This document shows positions 34,285 through 42,790 of a DNA stretch of 64,000 bases, piece after piece (position 1 is the stretch's first letter; each line of letters starts with the position of its first letter). The position numbers and the translations under genes were made by a program. Origin of the DNA: Acidovorax sp. NCPPB 4044 (lineage in GTDB: Bacteria; Pseudomonadota; Gammaproteobacteria; Burkholderiales; Burkholderiaceae_C); the NCBI RefSeq assembly GCF_028069655.1, contig NZ_JAMCOS010000001.1, forward strand, positions 3,316,001-3,380,000, in the 5' to 3' direction. Under the pieces are notes generated by a model that did no database searches, was not told where the DNA came from, and saw nothing but the letters and a program-made list of their open reading frames with translations.

Positions 34285-35156
34285 TGCAGCCCCCGCCGCC
34301 CACCGCAGGCCGCCCGGCCCCTTCCGGTGCATGGCGCCGCGCGCTGCGCCACCCGAGCTTCGCGCTGGGTGCAGGGCTCTCGCTGCTGCTGGTGCTGGCG
34401 GCGCTGCTGTCGTTCGTGTGGACGCCGGGCTCGCCCTACGACATGGACATGGAGTCCGCGCTGCGCCCGCCCGGCGCGGCGCACTGGCTGGGCACGGACG
34501 CCTTCGGGCGCGACGTGGCCTCGCTGCTGCTGGTGGGCGCGCGCAATTCGATCCTCGTGGGGGTGATCGCGGTGGGCATCGGGCTCACGGTGGGCACGGC
34601 GCTGGGGCTGCTGGCGGCGGCGCGCCGCGGCTGGGTGGAAGAAGCCGTCATGCGCCTGGCGGACTTCACGTTCGCCTTCCCCGCGATCCTCTCGGCGATC
34701 ATGCTCACGGCCGTGTGGGGCGCGGGGGTGGTGAATTCGATCATCGCGATCGGGATCTTCAACATCCCGACCTTCGCGCGCGTGACCCGCGCCTCGGCCA
34801 AGGCCGTGTGGGCGCGCGAATACGTGCTGGCCGCGCGCGCCTGCGGCAGGGGCCCGTGGCGCATCACGCTGGAGCACGTGCTGCCCAACATCGCGGCGGT
34901 GCTGATCGTGCAGGCCACGATCCAGTTCGCGCTCGCCATCCTGGCCGAGGCCGCGCTGTCCTACCTGGGCCTGGGCACGCAGCCGCCCCAGCCCTCGTGG
35001 GGCCGCATGCTGAGCGAGGCGCAGACGCTGATGTTCCAGGCGCCGCTGCTGGCCGTGTGGCCCGGGCTGGCCATCGCGCTGGCCGTGCTGGGGCTGAACC
35101 TGCTGGGCGACGGGCTGCGCGATCTGCTCGATCCGCGCGTTGCGCGGCGCCGCTGA
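34284..35156 (+). CDS. Peptide-type ABC transporter permease (DppC/OppC family)
   Basis: A 290-aa permease with the family N-terminal helix (FALGAGLSLLLVLAALLSFV), HWLGTDAFGRDVASLLLVGA and the coupling motif EYVLAARACGRGPWRITLEH. It overlaps the first permease by one base and precedes the first ATPase by 12 bp. Confidence 0.9.
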   Translation: MQPPPPTAGRPAPSGAWRRALRHPSFALGAGLSLLLVLAALLSFVWTPGSPYDMDMESALRPPGAAHWLGTDAFGRDVASLLLVGARNSILVGVIAVGIGLTVGTALGLLAAARRGWVEEAVMRLADFTFAFPAILSAIMLTAVWGAGVVNSIIAIGIFNIPTFARVTRASAKAVWAREYVLAARACGRGPWRITLEHVLPNIAAVLIVQATIQFALAILAEAALSYLGLGTQPPQPSWGRMLSEAQTLMFQAPLLAVWPGLAIALAVLGLNLLGDGLRDLLDPRVARRR

Positions 35157-35168
35157 CTCCACCACGCC

Positions 35169-36227
35169 ATGGCGAGCGCCCTCCCCCCATCCCTTTCCTC
35201 CGGCGGTGCCGCGCCGCTGATCGACGTGCGCAGCCTGACCGTGGACCTGCCCACGCCGCACGGCATGGCGCGCGCGGTGCGCGAGGTGTCGTTCACGCTG
35301 GCGCGCGGCGAGGCGCTGGGGCTGGTGGGCGAATCGGGCTGCGGCAAGTCGCTCACGGCGATGGCGCTCATGGGCCTGCTGCCCGAGGGCGCGCGCGCCG
35401 GCGGCAGCGTGCGCTTCGATGGCGCCGAGCTGCTGGGGCAGCCCGACGCCGCCCTGGCCCGGCTGCGCGGGCGCCGCATCGCGATGGTCTTCCAGGAGCC
35501 GATGACGGCGCTCAACCCCGTGCACAGCATCGGCGCGCAAGTGGCCGAGCCGCTGCGCCGGCACCTGGGCCTGCCGCGTTCGGAGGCGCGCGCGCGGGCC
35601 GTGGCGCTGCTGGACCGCGTGGGCATCGTGCAGGCGGCTCGGCGCTTCGATGCCTATCCTCACCAGTTCTCGGGCGGGCAGCGCCAGCGCATCACCATCG
35701 CGATGGCGCTGGCCTGCGGGCCCGACGTGCTGATCGCCGACGAGCCCACCACGGCGCTCGACGCGACGGTGCAGCGGCAGATCCTGGAGCTGATCGCCGG
35801 GCTGGTCGCCGAGCGCGGCATGGCGCTGGTGCTGATCTCGCACGACCTGGGCGTGATCGCGCAGAACGTGGACCGCATGCTGGTGATGTACGGCGGCAGC
35901 GTGGTGGAGAGCGGCCCCACGGCCGAGGTGTTCTCGCACCGCGCCCACCCCTACACGCGCGGGCTGTTCGCGGCCCGGCCGCACTGGGTGGACGACGCCG
36001 GGGCCACCGGGGCCGGGTCGCCGCGGCCGCGGCTGCCCACCATCGCCGGCACCGTGCCCGAGATCGCCGACCTGCCGCCGGGCTGCCCGTTCGCCGGGCG
36101 CTGCGCGTTCACCGTGCCCGATTGCGCTGCGGCGCTGCCGGAGCCGGTCGGTGTGGGCCCTGCGCACCGCGCGCGCTGCATCCGGCTGGAGGCCGCTGCC
36201 GCCGCACCGGGGCACGCCGGCCCGTGA
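35169..36227 (+). CDS. Peptide-type ABC transporter ATPase (DppD/OppD family)
   Basis: A 352-aa ATPase. The Walker A is GESGCGKSLT, the signature FSGGQRQRITIAMAL, the Walker B VLIADEPTTALD and the switch His is in LISHDLGV. The C-terminal oligopeptide-transporter extension with Cys residues is present (PPGCPFAGRCAFTVPDC), often holding an Fe-S cluster. It works with the second ATPase and both permeases. Confidence 0.92.
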   Translation: MASALPPSLSSGGAAPLIDVRSLTVDLPTPHGMARAVREVSFTLARGEALGLVGESGCGKSLTAMALMGLLPEGARAGGSVRFDGAELLGQPDAALARLRGRRIAMVFQEPMTALNPVHSIGAQVAEPLRRHLGLPRSEARARAVALLDRVGIVQAARRFDAYPHQFSGGQRQRITIAMALACGPDVLIADEPTTALDATVQRQILELIAGLVAERGMALVLISHDLGVIAQNVDRMLVMYGGSVVESGPTAEVFSHRAHPYTRGLFAARPHWVDDAGATGAGSPRPRLPTIAGTVPEIADLPPGCPFAGRCAFTVPDCAAALPEPVGVGPAHRARCIRLEAAAAAPGHAGP

Positions 36228-36238
36228 CGCGCAAGACA

Positions 36239-36296
36239 CTATAAAAACAATAGCAAACTATTCAATGAATACGGCGACACCAGGCCAAAAACCCTT
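36239..36296 (+). repeat. Intergenic repeat family 1, copy supplying a start codon
   Basis: CTATAAAAACAATAGC, AAACTATTCAATGAATACGG and a diverged CGACACCAGGCC block, ending AAAAACCCTT. The ATG at 36265 inside TTCAATGAA is the start of the next ATPase gene, so about its first 11 codons are repeat-derived. Confidence 0.8.
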
Positions 36297-37107
36297 CGAC
36301 GATACGCCCCTGCTGGAGGTGGACGGGCTGGTGCGCGACTACGCGCTGCCGCGCGAGCGCCTGCTGTCCCCCGCGCCGGTGATGCGCGCGCTGGACGGGG
36401 TGGGCTTCACGCTGGCGGCGGGCCGCAGCCTGGGCGTGGTGGGCGAATCGGGCTCGGGCAAGTCCACGCTGGCGCGGCTGGTGATGGCGCTCGACACGCC
36501 CACGGCCGGCCAGGTACGCCTGCGCGGGCGCGACCTGCACGCGCTGGGCCCGGCGGCGCTGCGCGCGGCGCGGCGCGACCTGCAGATGGTCTTCCAGGAC
36601 CCCTATGGCTCGCTGGACCCGCGCATGACCGTGGAGCGCATCGTGGCCGAGCCCGTGGCCGCGCTGGAAGGGTTGCCGCGCGCGCAGCAGCGCGAGCGCG
36701 TCGCGCAGGTGCTGGCCCAGGTGGGGCTTCGGCCGGGCGATGCCGCCAAGTACCCGCACGAATTCTCCGGCGGGCAGCGCCAGCGCATCGCCATCGCCCG
36801 CGCCATCGTCACGCGCCCCGCCCTGGTGGTGGCCGATGAGCCCGTGAGCGCGCTCGATGTCTCGGTGCAGGCACAGGTGTTGAATCTGCTCTGCGATCTG
36901 CAGGCACAGGCCGGAATCACCTACCTGCTGATCAGCCACGACCTGGCGGTGGTGCGGCACCTGTGCGACGAGGTGGTGGTGATGCAGGCGGGCCGGATCG
37001 TGGAGCGCGGCACGCCCGATGCGCTGTTCCGCTCGCCCACGCATCCGTACACGCAGGAACTGGTGGCGGCCGTGCCGCGCGCGGTGCCGAGGGCGGGGGG
37101 GCGCTGA
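36265..37107 (+). CDS. Peptide-type ABC transporter ATPase (DppF/OppF family) with repeat-derived N-terminus
   Basis: A 280-aa ATPase. The Walker A is GESGSGKSTLARLV, the signature FSGGQRQRIAIARAI, the Walker B LVVADEPVSALD and the switch His is in LISHDLAV. It lacks the usual C-terminal Cys-containing extension and stops soon after FRSPTHPYTQELVAAVP. The first residues (MNTATPGQKPF) are encoded by an intergenic repeat and resemble the translation of other copies (MDTAAWTRKPL). No ribosome-binding site is visible, so initiation may rely on the repeat. Confidence 0.9.
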   Translation: MNTATPGQKPFDDTPLLEVDGLVRDYALPRERLLSPAPVMRALDGVGFTLAAGRSLGVVGESGSGKSTLARLVMALDTPTAGQVRLRGRDLHALGPAALRAARRDLQMVFQDPYGSLDPRMTVERIVAEPVAALEGLPRAQQRERVAQVLAQVGLRPGDAAKYPHEFSGGQRQRIAIARAIVTRPALVVADEPVSALDVSVQAQVLNLLCDLQAQAGITYLLISHDLAVVRHLCDEVVVMQAGRIVERGTPDALFRSPTHPYTQELVAAVPRAVPRAGGR

Positions 37108-37156
37108 TCGGGGCGGGGAACCGCGCCGGCGGCTCGGTCTGGCCTGCCTGCACGGC

Positions 37157-37283
37157 ATTCATAGATGTTCTCGTTTCTACCCAATCAATTCATCTATGAA
37201 TCATTTCCTTGGCGCGCATCAGATTCCAGGCCTGTTGATTCATAGATTTGCAAAGAAACGGCATTTCACTAATATCTATGGAT
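37157..37283 (+). promoter_or_regulatory. hipBA operator array
   Basis: A perfect palindrome ATTCAT-CT-ATGAAT lies at 37188-37201. Related sites are at 37157-37170 (ATTCATAGATGTTC), 37238-37251 (ATTCATAGATTTGC) and 37270-37283 (TAATATCTATGGAT), the last reaching the hipB start codon. The region is AT-rich compared with its surroundings. It is expected to bind HipB for autorepression. Confidence 0.7.
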
Positions 37284-37725
37284 GCCTCGCCAAAACACGT
37301 CTCCCTCGGACTATCCCCGGGCCGTCCTGCGGCAGATCGAGCAGCTCGGCCAGCACATCGCCATTGCGCGCAAGCGCCGGGGCGAGTCGCAGGCGCAGTG
37401 GGCCAAGAAGCTCGGGGTGTCGCAGCCCACGATGGCGCGCATCGAGCGCGGCGACCCGTCCGTGGCCATGGCGTCGTATGCGATGTGTTTGTGGCTCATC
37501 AACCAGGCCGAAGGGCTGGCCGACCTGATCGCGCCGGTGCATGACCATGCGGCGCTGGAGCGCGAGGTGACCGAAGTGCGCGCCCGCTGGAAGCCCGCGC
37601 CCCGGGCCTCCACGGCGGCGCCCCGCCCCCCTTCTTCTTCCACCGCTGCGGCCCTCTCGCCGGCCAGCGACAACGCCGCGGGCCTGGCCGCCCTGCTGCA
37701 CCCTGCGGAGCCCCCCGCGGCATGA
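37282..37725 (+). CDS. hipB: HipB-type antitoxin (XRE helix-turn-helix)
   Basis: A 147-aa protein. The helix-turn-helix is ARKRRGESQAQWAKKLGVSQ and PTMARIERGDPS (residues about 30-62), the HipB pattern. A charged helix follows, then a disordered Ser/Pro/Ala-rich tail ending before the stop. It overlaps the HipA gene by ATGA. It is expected to neutralise HipA and repress the promoter through the operator array directly upstream. The tail is longer than in E. coli HipB (88 aa). Confidence 0.85.
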   Translation: MPRQNTSPSDYPRAVLRQIEQLGQHIAIARKRRGESQAQWAKKLGVSQPTMARIERGDPSVAMASYAMCLWLINQAEGLADLIAPVHDHAALEREVTEVRARWKPAPRASTAAPRPPSSSTAAALSPASDNAAGLAALLHPAEPPAA

Positions 37726-38984
37726 CCGCCGGCCACGGCGTGGACCCGCGCACCTACGCCCCGCAGGACGAGCTGTACCTCTGGGCGCTGGTGAACCCTG
37801 CCCGGCCCGTGCCCGTGGGCTCGCTGCGGCTCTCGCAGCTCGTGCCCGACTGCGCCACCTTCGCCTATGGCACGCCGTGGTGGCATTTCCCGCTCAGCGA
37901 AGACCTGCCGATCCTGGCGGGCCACACGTTCACGGCCGGCGAGAAAGGCAGCGCCCCCGGTGCCATCGACGACGCCCGGCCCGACCGCTGGGGCGAGCGC
38001 ATCGTCCGCCACATCGACCGCCCGCAGCGCCTGTCGGTGCTGGAGATGCTGCTGTTCGCGGGCGACGACCGCTTCGGCGCGCTGGGCGTCTCGGTATCGG
38101 CGGAGCAGTACCTTCCGCGCGCGCTCGGGCCCTACCCCCGGCTGCGCGACCTGGGGCAGCTCAGCGCCGCCATCGACGACATGCAGGTCCAGGCGCCCGT
38201 CACCGCGGCCATGCAGCGCCTGCTGCAGCCCGGCGTGACGCTGGGAGGCGCGCGGCCCAAGGCGCTGCTGCACACCGATGCGGGGCCGTGCGTGGTCAAG
38301 TTCAGCGAGCTGGACGACGCGGTGGACACGCCGCTGGTCGAGCACGCCACGATGGCGCTCGCCGCCCGCGCCGGCATCGGCGTGGCCGCCACGGGCGTGC
38401 TGCCGCTGCCCGAGCGCCACGGCCGGGCGCGGCACGCGCTGACCATCCAGCGCTTCGACCGCGAGGGGCCCTACCGCCTGCACTGCCTCTCGGCGCGCAC
38501 GGCCCTGCGCGCCGCGGGCCTGGACGAGCGCTACGGCGCGCTCGCCACGGTGCTGCTGCGCCTGGGCCACCCCGACCGGCAGGCCGCCCAGCGCGAGGAG
38601 CTGTTCAAGCGCATGGTGTTCAACATCCTCATGGACAACACCGACGACCACGAGCGCAACCACAGCCTGCGGCTCGGTTTCGATGGTTACTACGAGCTCA
38701 CCCCCGCCTACGACGTGGTGCCCACGCTGCAGAACCTCGGCTACCAGGCGATGGCCGTGGGCACGGCCGGCGCGGAATCGAGCCTGGACAACGCGCTCAC
38801 CGAGCTGAGCGAATTCGGCATCCGCCGGCCACGCGCCACCGAACTGGTGCAGCAGGTGGCGCGCACCGTGGACGGGTGGGAGGCGCATTTCACCCGGCAC
38901 GGCGTGTGCGCGGGCGACCTGGACCTGCTGCGCGCCAGCATCGACCGGCCGGCGCTGCGGCAGCAGCGCAAGGCCTTCTGCTGA
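37722..38984 (+). CDS. hipA: HipA-family serine/threonine kinase toxin
   Basis: A 420-aa kinase. The glycine-rich loop has LGGARPKALL, the lysine is in CVVKFSELD, the catalytic loop is MDNTDDHERNHSL and the metal-binding Asp is in AYDVVPTL. Known HipA toxins phosphorylate aminoacyl-tRNA synthetases (GltX) and induce dormancy; the target here is unknown. The loop has Thr in place of the regulatory Ser of E. coli HipA. The gene pair separates the transporter genes from the binding-protein and amidase genes, as if inserted. Confidence 0.88.
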   Translation: MTAGHGVDPRTYAPQDELYLWALVNPARPVPVGSLRLSQLVPDCATFAYGTPWWHFPLSEDLPILAGHTFTAGEKGSAPGAIDDARPDRWGERIVRHIDRPQRLSVLEMLLFAGDDRFGALGVSVSAEQYLPRALGPYPRLRDLGQLSAAIDDMQVQAPVTAAMQRLLQPGVTLGGARPKALLHTDAGPCVVKFSELDDAVDTPLVEHATMALAARAGIGVAATGVLPLPERHGRARHALTIQRFDREGPYRLHCLSARTALRAAGLDERYGALATVLLRLGHPDRQAAQREELFKRMVFNILMDNTDDHERNHSLRLGFDGYYELTPAYDVVPTLQNLGYQAMAVGTAGAESSLDNALTELSEFGIRRPRATELVQQVARTVDGWEAHFTRHGVCAGDLDLLRASIDRPALRQQRKAFC

Positions 38985-39057
38985 CGCGCCGCCGCATGCC
39001 CGCGCGGGCCGGGCACGCGCCATACCGGCAGCGGCGTGCGTGGTGTACAAACACACA

Positions 39058-39080
39058 CCCCCTCAGCGCATGCGAGGGGG
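39058..39080 (+). other. GC-rich hairpin upstream of the binding-protein gene
   Basis: CCCCCTC (39058-39064) pairs with GAGGGGG (39074-39080) across a nine-base loop. A T-tract (TTTTTT) follows at 39096-39101, about 15 bp away. It may be a weak terminator for hipBA or a leader structure of the next gene. Confidence 0.45.
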
Positions 39081-39177
39081 CACGCGGGGCTCCCTTTTTT
39101 GCATCGGCCGCCACAGCCCGGCGCCGGGCCCCGCCTGGATTCCACGAACCCTGTCCGCCTGCCCGGAGACTTCCGCC

Positions 39178-40665
39178 ATGTCCCTCGACCGCCGCTCCCT
39201 CCTCGCCGCAGCCGCTGCCGTGCCGCTCGCCGCATCGCTGCCCGCCGCCGCCCAGGGCCGCAAGGACGGCATCGTGCTGGCGATGACGCTGGAGCCGCCG
39301 GGGCTGGATCCCACGGCGGGCGCGGCCTCGGCCATCGGGGAGATCACGCTCTACAACGTGTTCGAGACGCTCACCAGGATCAACGCGGACGGCAGCACCT
39401 CGCCGCTGCTGGCCGAGCGCTGGGAGGTCTCGCCCGACCTCAAGACCTACACCTTCAGGCTGCGCCAGGGCGTGAAGTTCCACAACGGCGCACCGTTCAA
39501 CGCCGCGGCCGTGAAGTTCTCCTTCGACCGCGCGGCCGGCGAGAAAAGCACCAACAAGGACAAGCGCACCTTCGCCAACCTCACGACGCAGGTGGTGGAC
39601 GAGCACACCGTGGTGGTCCTCAACAAGGAGATCGACCCGGACCTGCTCTTCGTGCTCGGGCAGGCCACGTCGGCCATCGTCGAGCCCACCAGCGCCGAGG
39701 CCAACGCCACCCAACCCGTGGGCACGGGGCCCTACCGGTTCTCGGCCTGGAGCAAGGGCGCCTCGGTCACGCTCACCGCATGGGAGGGCTACCGCACGCC
39801 GGGCGCGGCGAAGATCCGCCGCGCGGTGTTCCGCTTCATCTCCGACCCGGCCGCGCAGGTGGCCGCGCTGATGGCGGGCGACGTGGATGCGTTCCCGCGC
39901 GTGGCGCCGCGCAGCGTGCCGCAGTTCAAGGCCAACCCGCGCTTCCAGGTGATCGTGAGCGGCTCGCGCGCCAAGACCATCCTGGCCATCAACCACCAGC
40001 GCAAGCCGCTGCAGGACGTGCGCGTGCGCCGCGCCATCGCGGCGGCCATCGACCGCAAGGCGGTGATCCAGGGCGGCGCCGACGGGCTGGGCGTGCCCAT
40101 CGGCAGCCACTACGTGCCGGGCGCGTTCGGCTACGTGGACACCACGGGCATCAACCCCTACGACCCCGAAAAGGCCCGGCGACTGCTGGCCGAGGCCGGC
40201 GTGAAGACGCCGCTCGAACTCTCCATGACGCTGCCGCCCACGCCCTATGCGCGCCAGGGCGGAGAGGTCATCGCGGCGCAGCTCGCCAAGGTGGGCATCA
40301 CCGCCAGGCTGCAGAACGTGGAATGGGCGCAGTGGCTGAGCGGCACCTACACGAACAAGAACTACGACCTCACGCTGATCTCGCACGTGGAGCCGTTCGA
40401 CCTCGCCAACTTCACCAAGCCCGACTACTACTGGGGCTACCGGTCGCCGCAGTTCAACGCGCTGTTCGAGCAGATCAAGAACGCGGGCGCCCCGGCCGAC
40501 CGTGCGCGGCTGCTGGGCGAGGCGCAGCGGCTGCTGGCCGAGGACTGCGTGCACGCGTTCCTCTACCAGGCCCAGTGGGCCACCGTGGCCCACAAGAACC
40601 TGCGCGGGCTCTGGAAGGACATGCCCATCTTCGTGAACGATCTCTCGGCGCTGTCGTGGGCATGA
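39178..40665 (+). CDS. ABC transporter substrate-binding protein (SBP family 5)
   Basis: A 495-aa periplasmic solute-binding protein. The N-terminus MSLDRRSLLAAAAAVPLAAS with AAAQG is a signal peptide with a twin Arg, possibly Tat-dependent. Family 5 features are EPPGLDPTAGAASAIGEITL, the SPDLKTYTFRLRQGVKFHNG block and the C-terminal domain. It is presumably the receptor for the permease/ATPase set at 33.3-37.1 kb, from which it is separated by hipBA. The stop overlaps the amidase start (ATGA). Confidence 0.9.
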   Translation: MSLDRRSLLAAAAAVPLAASLPAAAQGRKDGIVLAMTLEPPGLDPTAGAASAIGEITLYNVFETLTRINADGSTSPLLAERWEVSPDLKTYTFRLRQGVKFHNGAPFNAAAVKFSFDRAAGEKSTNKDKRTFANLTTQVVDEHTVVVLNKEIDPDLLFVLGQATSAIVEPTSAEANATQPVGTGPYRFSAWSKGASVTLTAWEGYRTPGAAKIRRAVFRFISDPAAQVAALMAGDVDAFPRVAPRSVPQFKANPRFQVIVSGSRAKTILAINHQRKPLQDVRVRRAIAAAIDRKAVIQGGADGLGVPIGSHYVPGAFGYVDTTGINPYDPEKARRLLAEAGVKTPLELSMTLPPTPYARQGGEVIAAQLAKVGITARLQNVEWAQWLSGTYTNKNYDLTLISHVEPFDLANFTKPDYYWGYRSPQFNALFEQIKNAGAPADRARLLGEAQRLLAEDCVHAFLYQAQWATVAHKNLRGLWKDMPIFVNDLSALSWA

Positions 40666-42092
40666 CGAGCGAAGCCGCCCCGCGCCCCGGCACGCCGCTG
40701 CACGGCTGGCCCGCGCACGCGCTGCTCGCGGCCTACCGCGAGCGCTCCGTCTCGCCCGTGGAAGCCGTGCAGTCCGTGCTGGAGCACGTCGCGCGCTGGG
40801 AGCCGCACCTGCACGCCACCTACCTGCTGCGGCCCGAGGCGGCGCTCGCCCAGGCGCGCGCGAGCGAGGCCCGCTGGCTGCGCGGCGCGCCCCTGGGCCC
40901 GCTCGACGGCGTGCCCGCCACGGTGAAGGAAAACATCGCCACCAAGGGCGACCCGACGCCGCTCGGCACGGCCGCCACCGAACTGGCCCCGGCACCGGCC
41001 GATGCGCCCCCGGCCGCTCGGCTGCGCGAAGCGGGCGCGGTGCTGGTCGCTAAGACCACCATGCCCGACTACGGCATGCTGTCGTCCGGCCTCTCGTCCT
41101 TCCACCCGCTGGCGCGCAACCCGTGGGATCTGTCCAGGGGCCCGGGCGGCTCCAGCGCGGGCGGCGGCGCGGCGGCCGCGGCGGGTTACGGCCCGCTGCA
41201 CGTGGGCACCGACATCGGCGGTTCGCTGCGCCTGCCGGCGTCGTGGTGCGGCATCTTCAGCCTCAAGCCCAGCCTGGGGCGCATCCCCATCGACCCGCCC
41301 TACACCGGCCGCGCGGCCGGCCCCATGACCCGCACGGTGGCCGATGCCGCGCTGATGATGGCCGTGCTGAGCGGCGCCGATGCGCGCGACAGCATGGCGC
41401 TGCCGCCGCAGGCCATCGCCTGGGACACCTTCGCCGCGCCGCCGGATTTCTTCCGTGGCAAGCGGCTGGGGCTGCTGCTGGATGCGGGCTGCGGCCTGCC
41501 GGTGGAGGCCGAAGTGCGCGAGGCCGTCCTGCGCGCCGCACGGTGCATGGAGGCGGCCGGCGCCGTGGTGCTGCCGATGGAGCCCTTCCTCACGCGCGCG
41601 ATGCTGGACGGCATGGACCATTTCTGGCGCATGCGCTCCCTGGTCGATCTGCGCGCCCTGCCGGCCGAACGCCGCGACCGGGTGCTGCCCTACATCCGCG
41701 CCTGGGCCGAGAGCGCCGAGGGGCTGTCGGGCACCGACGTGTTCCACGCGAGCCAGCAGTTCCACGCCACGCGCGTGGCCACCGTGCGCGCCTGCGCGCC
41801 GTTCGACTACGTGCTCTCGCCCGTGGCGCCCATGCCGGCCTTCACGGCCGAATGGGCCTCGCCCACCAACGACCCGCTGCGGCCGCTGGAGCACATCGCG
41901 TTCACGGTGCCGTTCAACATGTCGGAGCAGCCCGCGGCCTCGGTGCCCTGTGGCCACACGGCCGGGGGGCTGCCCATCGGGCTGCAGATCGCGGGGCCGC
42001 GCTTCGACGACCTCGGCGTGCTGCGCGCGGCGCACGCGTTCGAGCAGATCCGCGGCCCGCTGCCGCCCTGGCCCGCGCCGCCCGGAGGCTGA
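40662..42092 (+). CDS. Amidase-signature family hydrolase
   Basis: A 476-aa amidase with the Ser-cisSer-Lys triad: Lys in PATVKENIA, the central [18 protein letters not shown] and the nucleophile Ser in GTDIGGSLRLPASWCG. It hydrolyses an amide of unknown identity in the cytoplasm. Coupling to the binding-protein gene suggests it processes the imported substrate. Confidence 0.9.
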   Translation: MTSEAAPRPGTPLHGWPAHALLAAYRERSVSPVEAVQSVLEHVARWEPHLHATYLLRPEAALAQARASEARWLRGAPLGPLDGVPATVKENIATKGDPTPLGTAATELAPAPADAPPAARLREAGAVLVAKTTMPDYGMLSSGLSSFHPLARNPWDLSRGPGGSSAGGGAAAAAGYGPLHVGTDIGGSLRLPASWCGIFSLKPSLGRIPIDPPYTGRAAGPMTRTVADAALMMAVLSGADARDSMALPPQAIAWDTFAAPPDFFRGKRLGLLLDAGCGLPVEAEVREAVLRAARCMEAAGAVVLPMEPFLTRAMLDGMDHFWRMRSLVDLRALPAERRDRVLPYIRAWAESAEGLSGTDVFHASQQFHATRVATVRACAPFDYVLSPVAPMPAFTAEWASPTNDPLRPLEHIAFTVPFNMSEQPAASVPCGHTAGGLPIGLQIAGPRFDDLGVLRAAHAFEQIRGPLPPWPAPPGG

Positions 42093-42147
42093 ACGCACCG
42101 CACTGTTCCTTCTGGATTCCTTCCTTCATTTTTCCGACGCCCACCGA

Positions 42148-42753
42148 ATGGACACCTTGATTCTGGCGGCCCTGATCGCCGCCGGCCTGTATGCGCTGAA
42201 TGCGCGCGAGCAGCGACGCCGCATCGCCCTGCTGGGCCGCCACCTCTCCAACTACCAGATCGAAAAGCTCATGGAGAACCTCCTGGAGGGCTACCTGCGC
42301 GCGCTCGGCGAGAAGGACGAGGCGCGGCGCGAGCAGATCTGGCAGTTGCTGATCACCACCGAGCAGCAGCTTGCCGAGCAGTTCCAGCGCTTCTCGGCCG
42401 ACTTCTCGAAGGTCGAGCCGCAGCGCGCGCGCGTGAGCCGCCTGCCCGTGGCGCTGCCGTTCGCGCTGCAGCTCTTCCCGGGGGCATCGTTCGACCTGCG
42501 CCAGGCCCTCGCCATCCACGCGCAGGGGATCGCCCGCGGCGTGCGCAACGAATCGGGCCTGTCGGCACGCGACAAGGCCTACACGCTCACGGCGGAACTG
42601 CTGCTCATGCAGCACACCTGCCACTGGTTCTGCAAATCCAAGGCGATCGCCTCCGCCCGCATGCTGGCGCGCCACCGCACGCCGCACGCGCAGCTGGTGG
42701 ATTCGGTGTCGTCCGAGACGCGGCGGGCCTACCGGGCGCTGGTGGAGGCCTGA
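42148..42753 (+). CDS. Hypothetical protein with N-terminal hydrophobic segment
   Basis: A 201-aa protein starting MDTLILAALIAAGLYALNAR, a likely membrane anchor. Charged helices follow (RRRIALLGRHLSNYQIEKLM, then REQIWQLLITTEQQLAEQFQ), and a soluble domain contains MQHTCHWFCKSKAIASARML. No family was recognised. It is unique in context, between the amidase and the convergent yjjJ-like gene. Confidence 0.7.
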   Translation: MDTLILAALIAAGLYALNAREQRRRIALLGRHLSNYQIEKLMENLLEGYLRALGEKDEARREQIWQLLITTEQQLAEQFQRFSADFSKVEPQRARVSRLPVALPFALQLFPGASFDLRQALAIHAQGIARGVRNESGLSARDKAYTLTAELLLMQHTCHWFCKSKAIASARMLARHRTPHAQLVDSVSSETRRAYRALVEA

Positions 42754-42790
42754 GCGGCGAAGACAACTGCGAAAACGCCCAGGGACCGCG

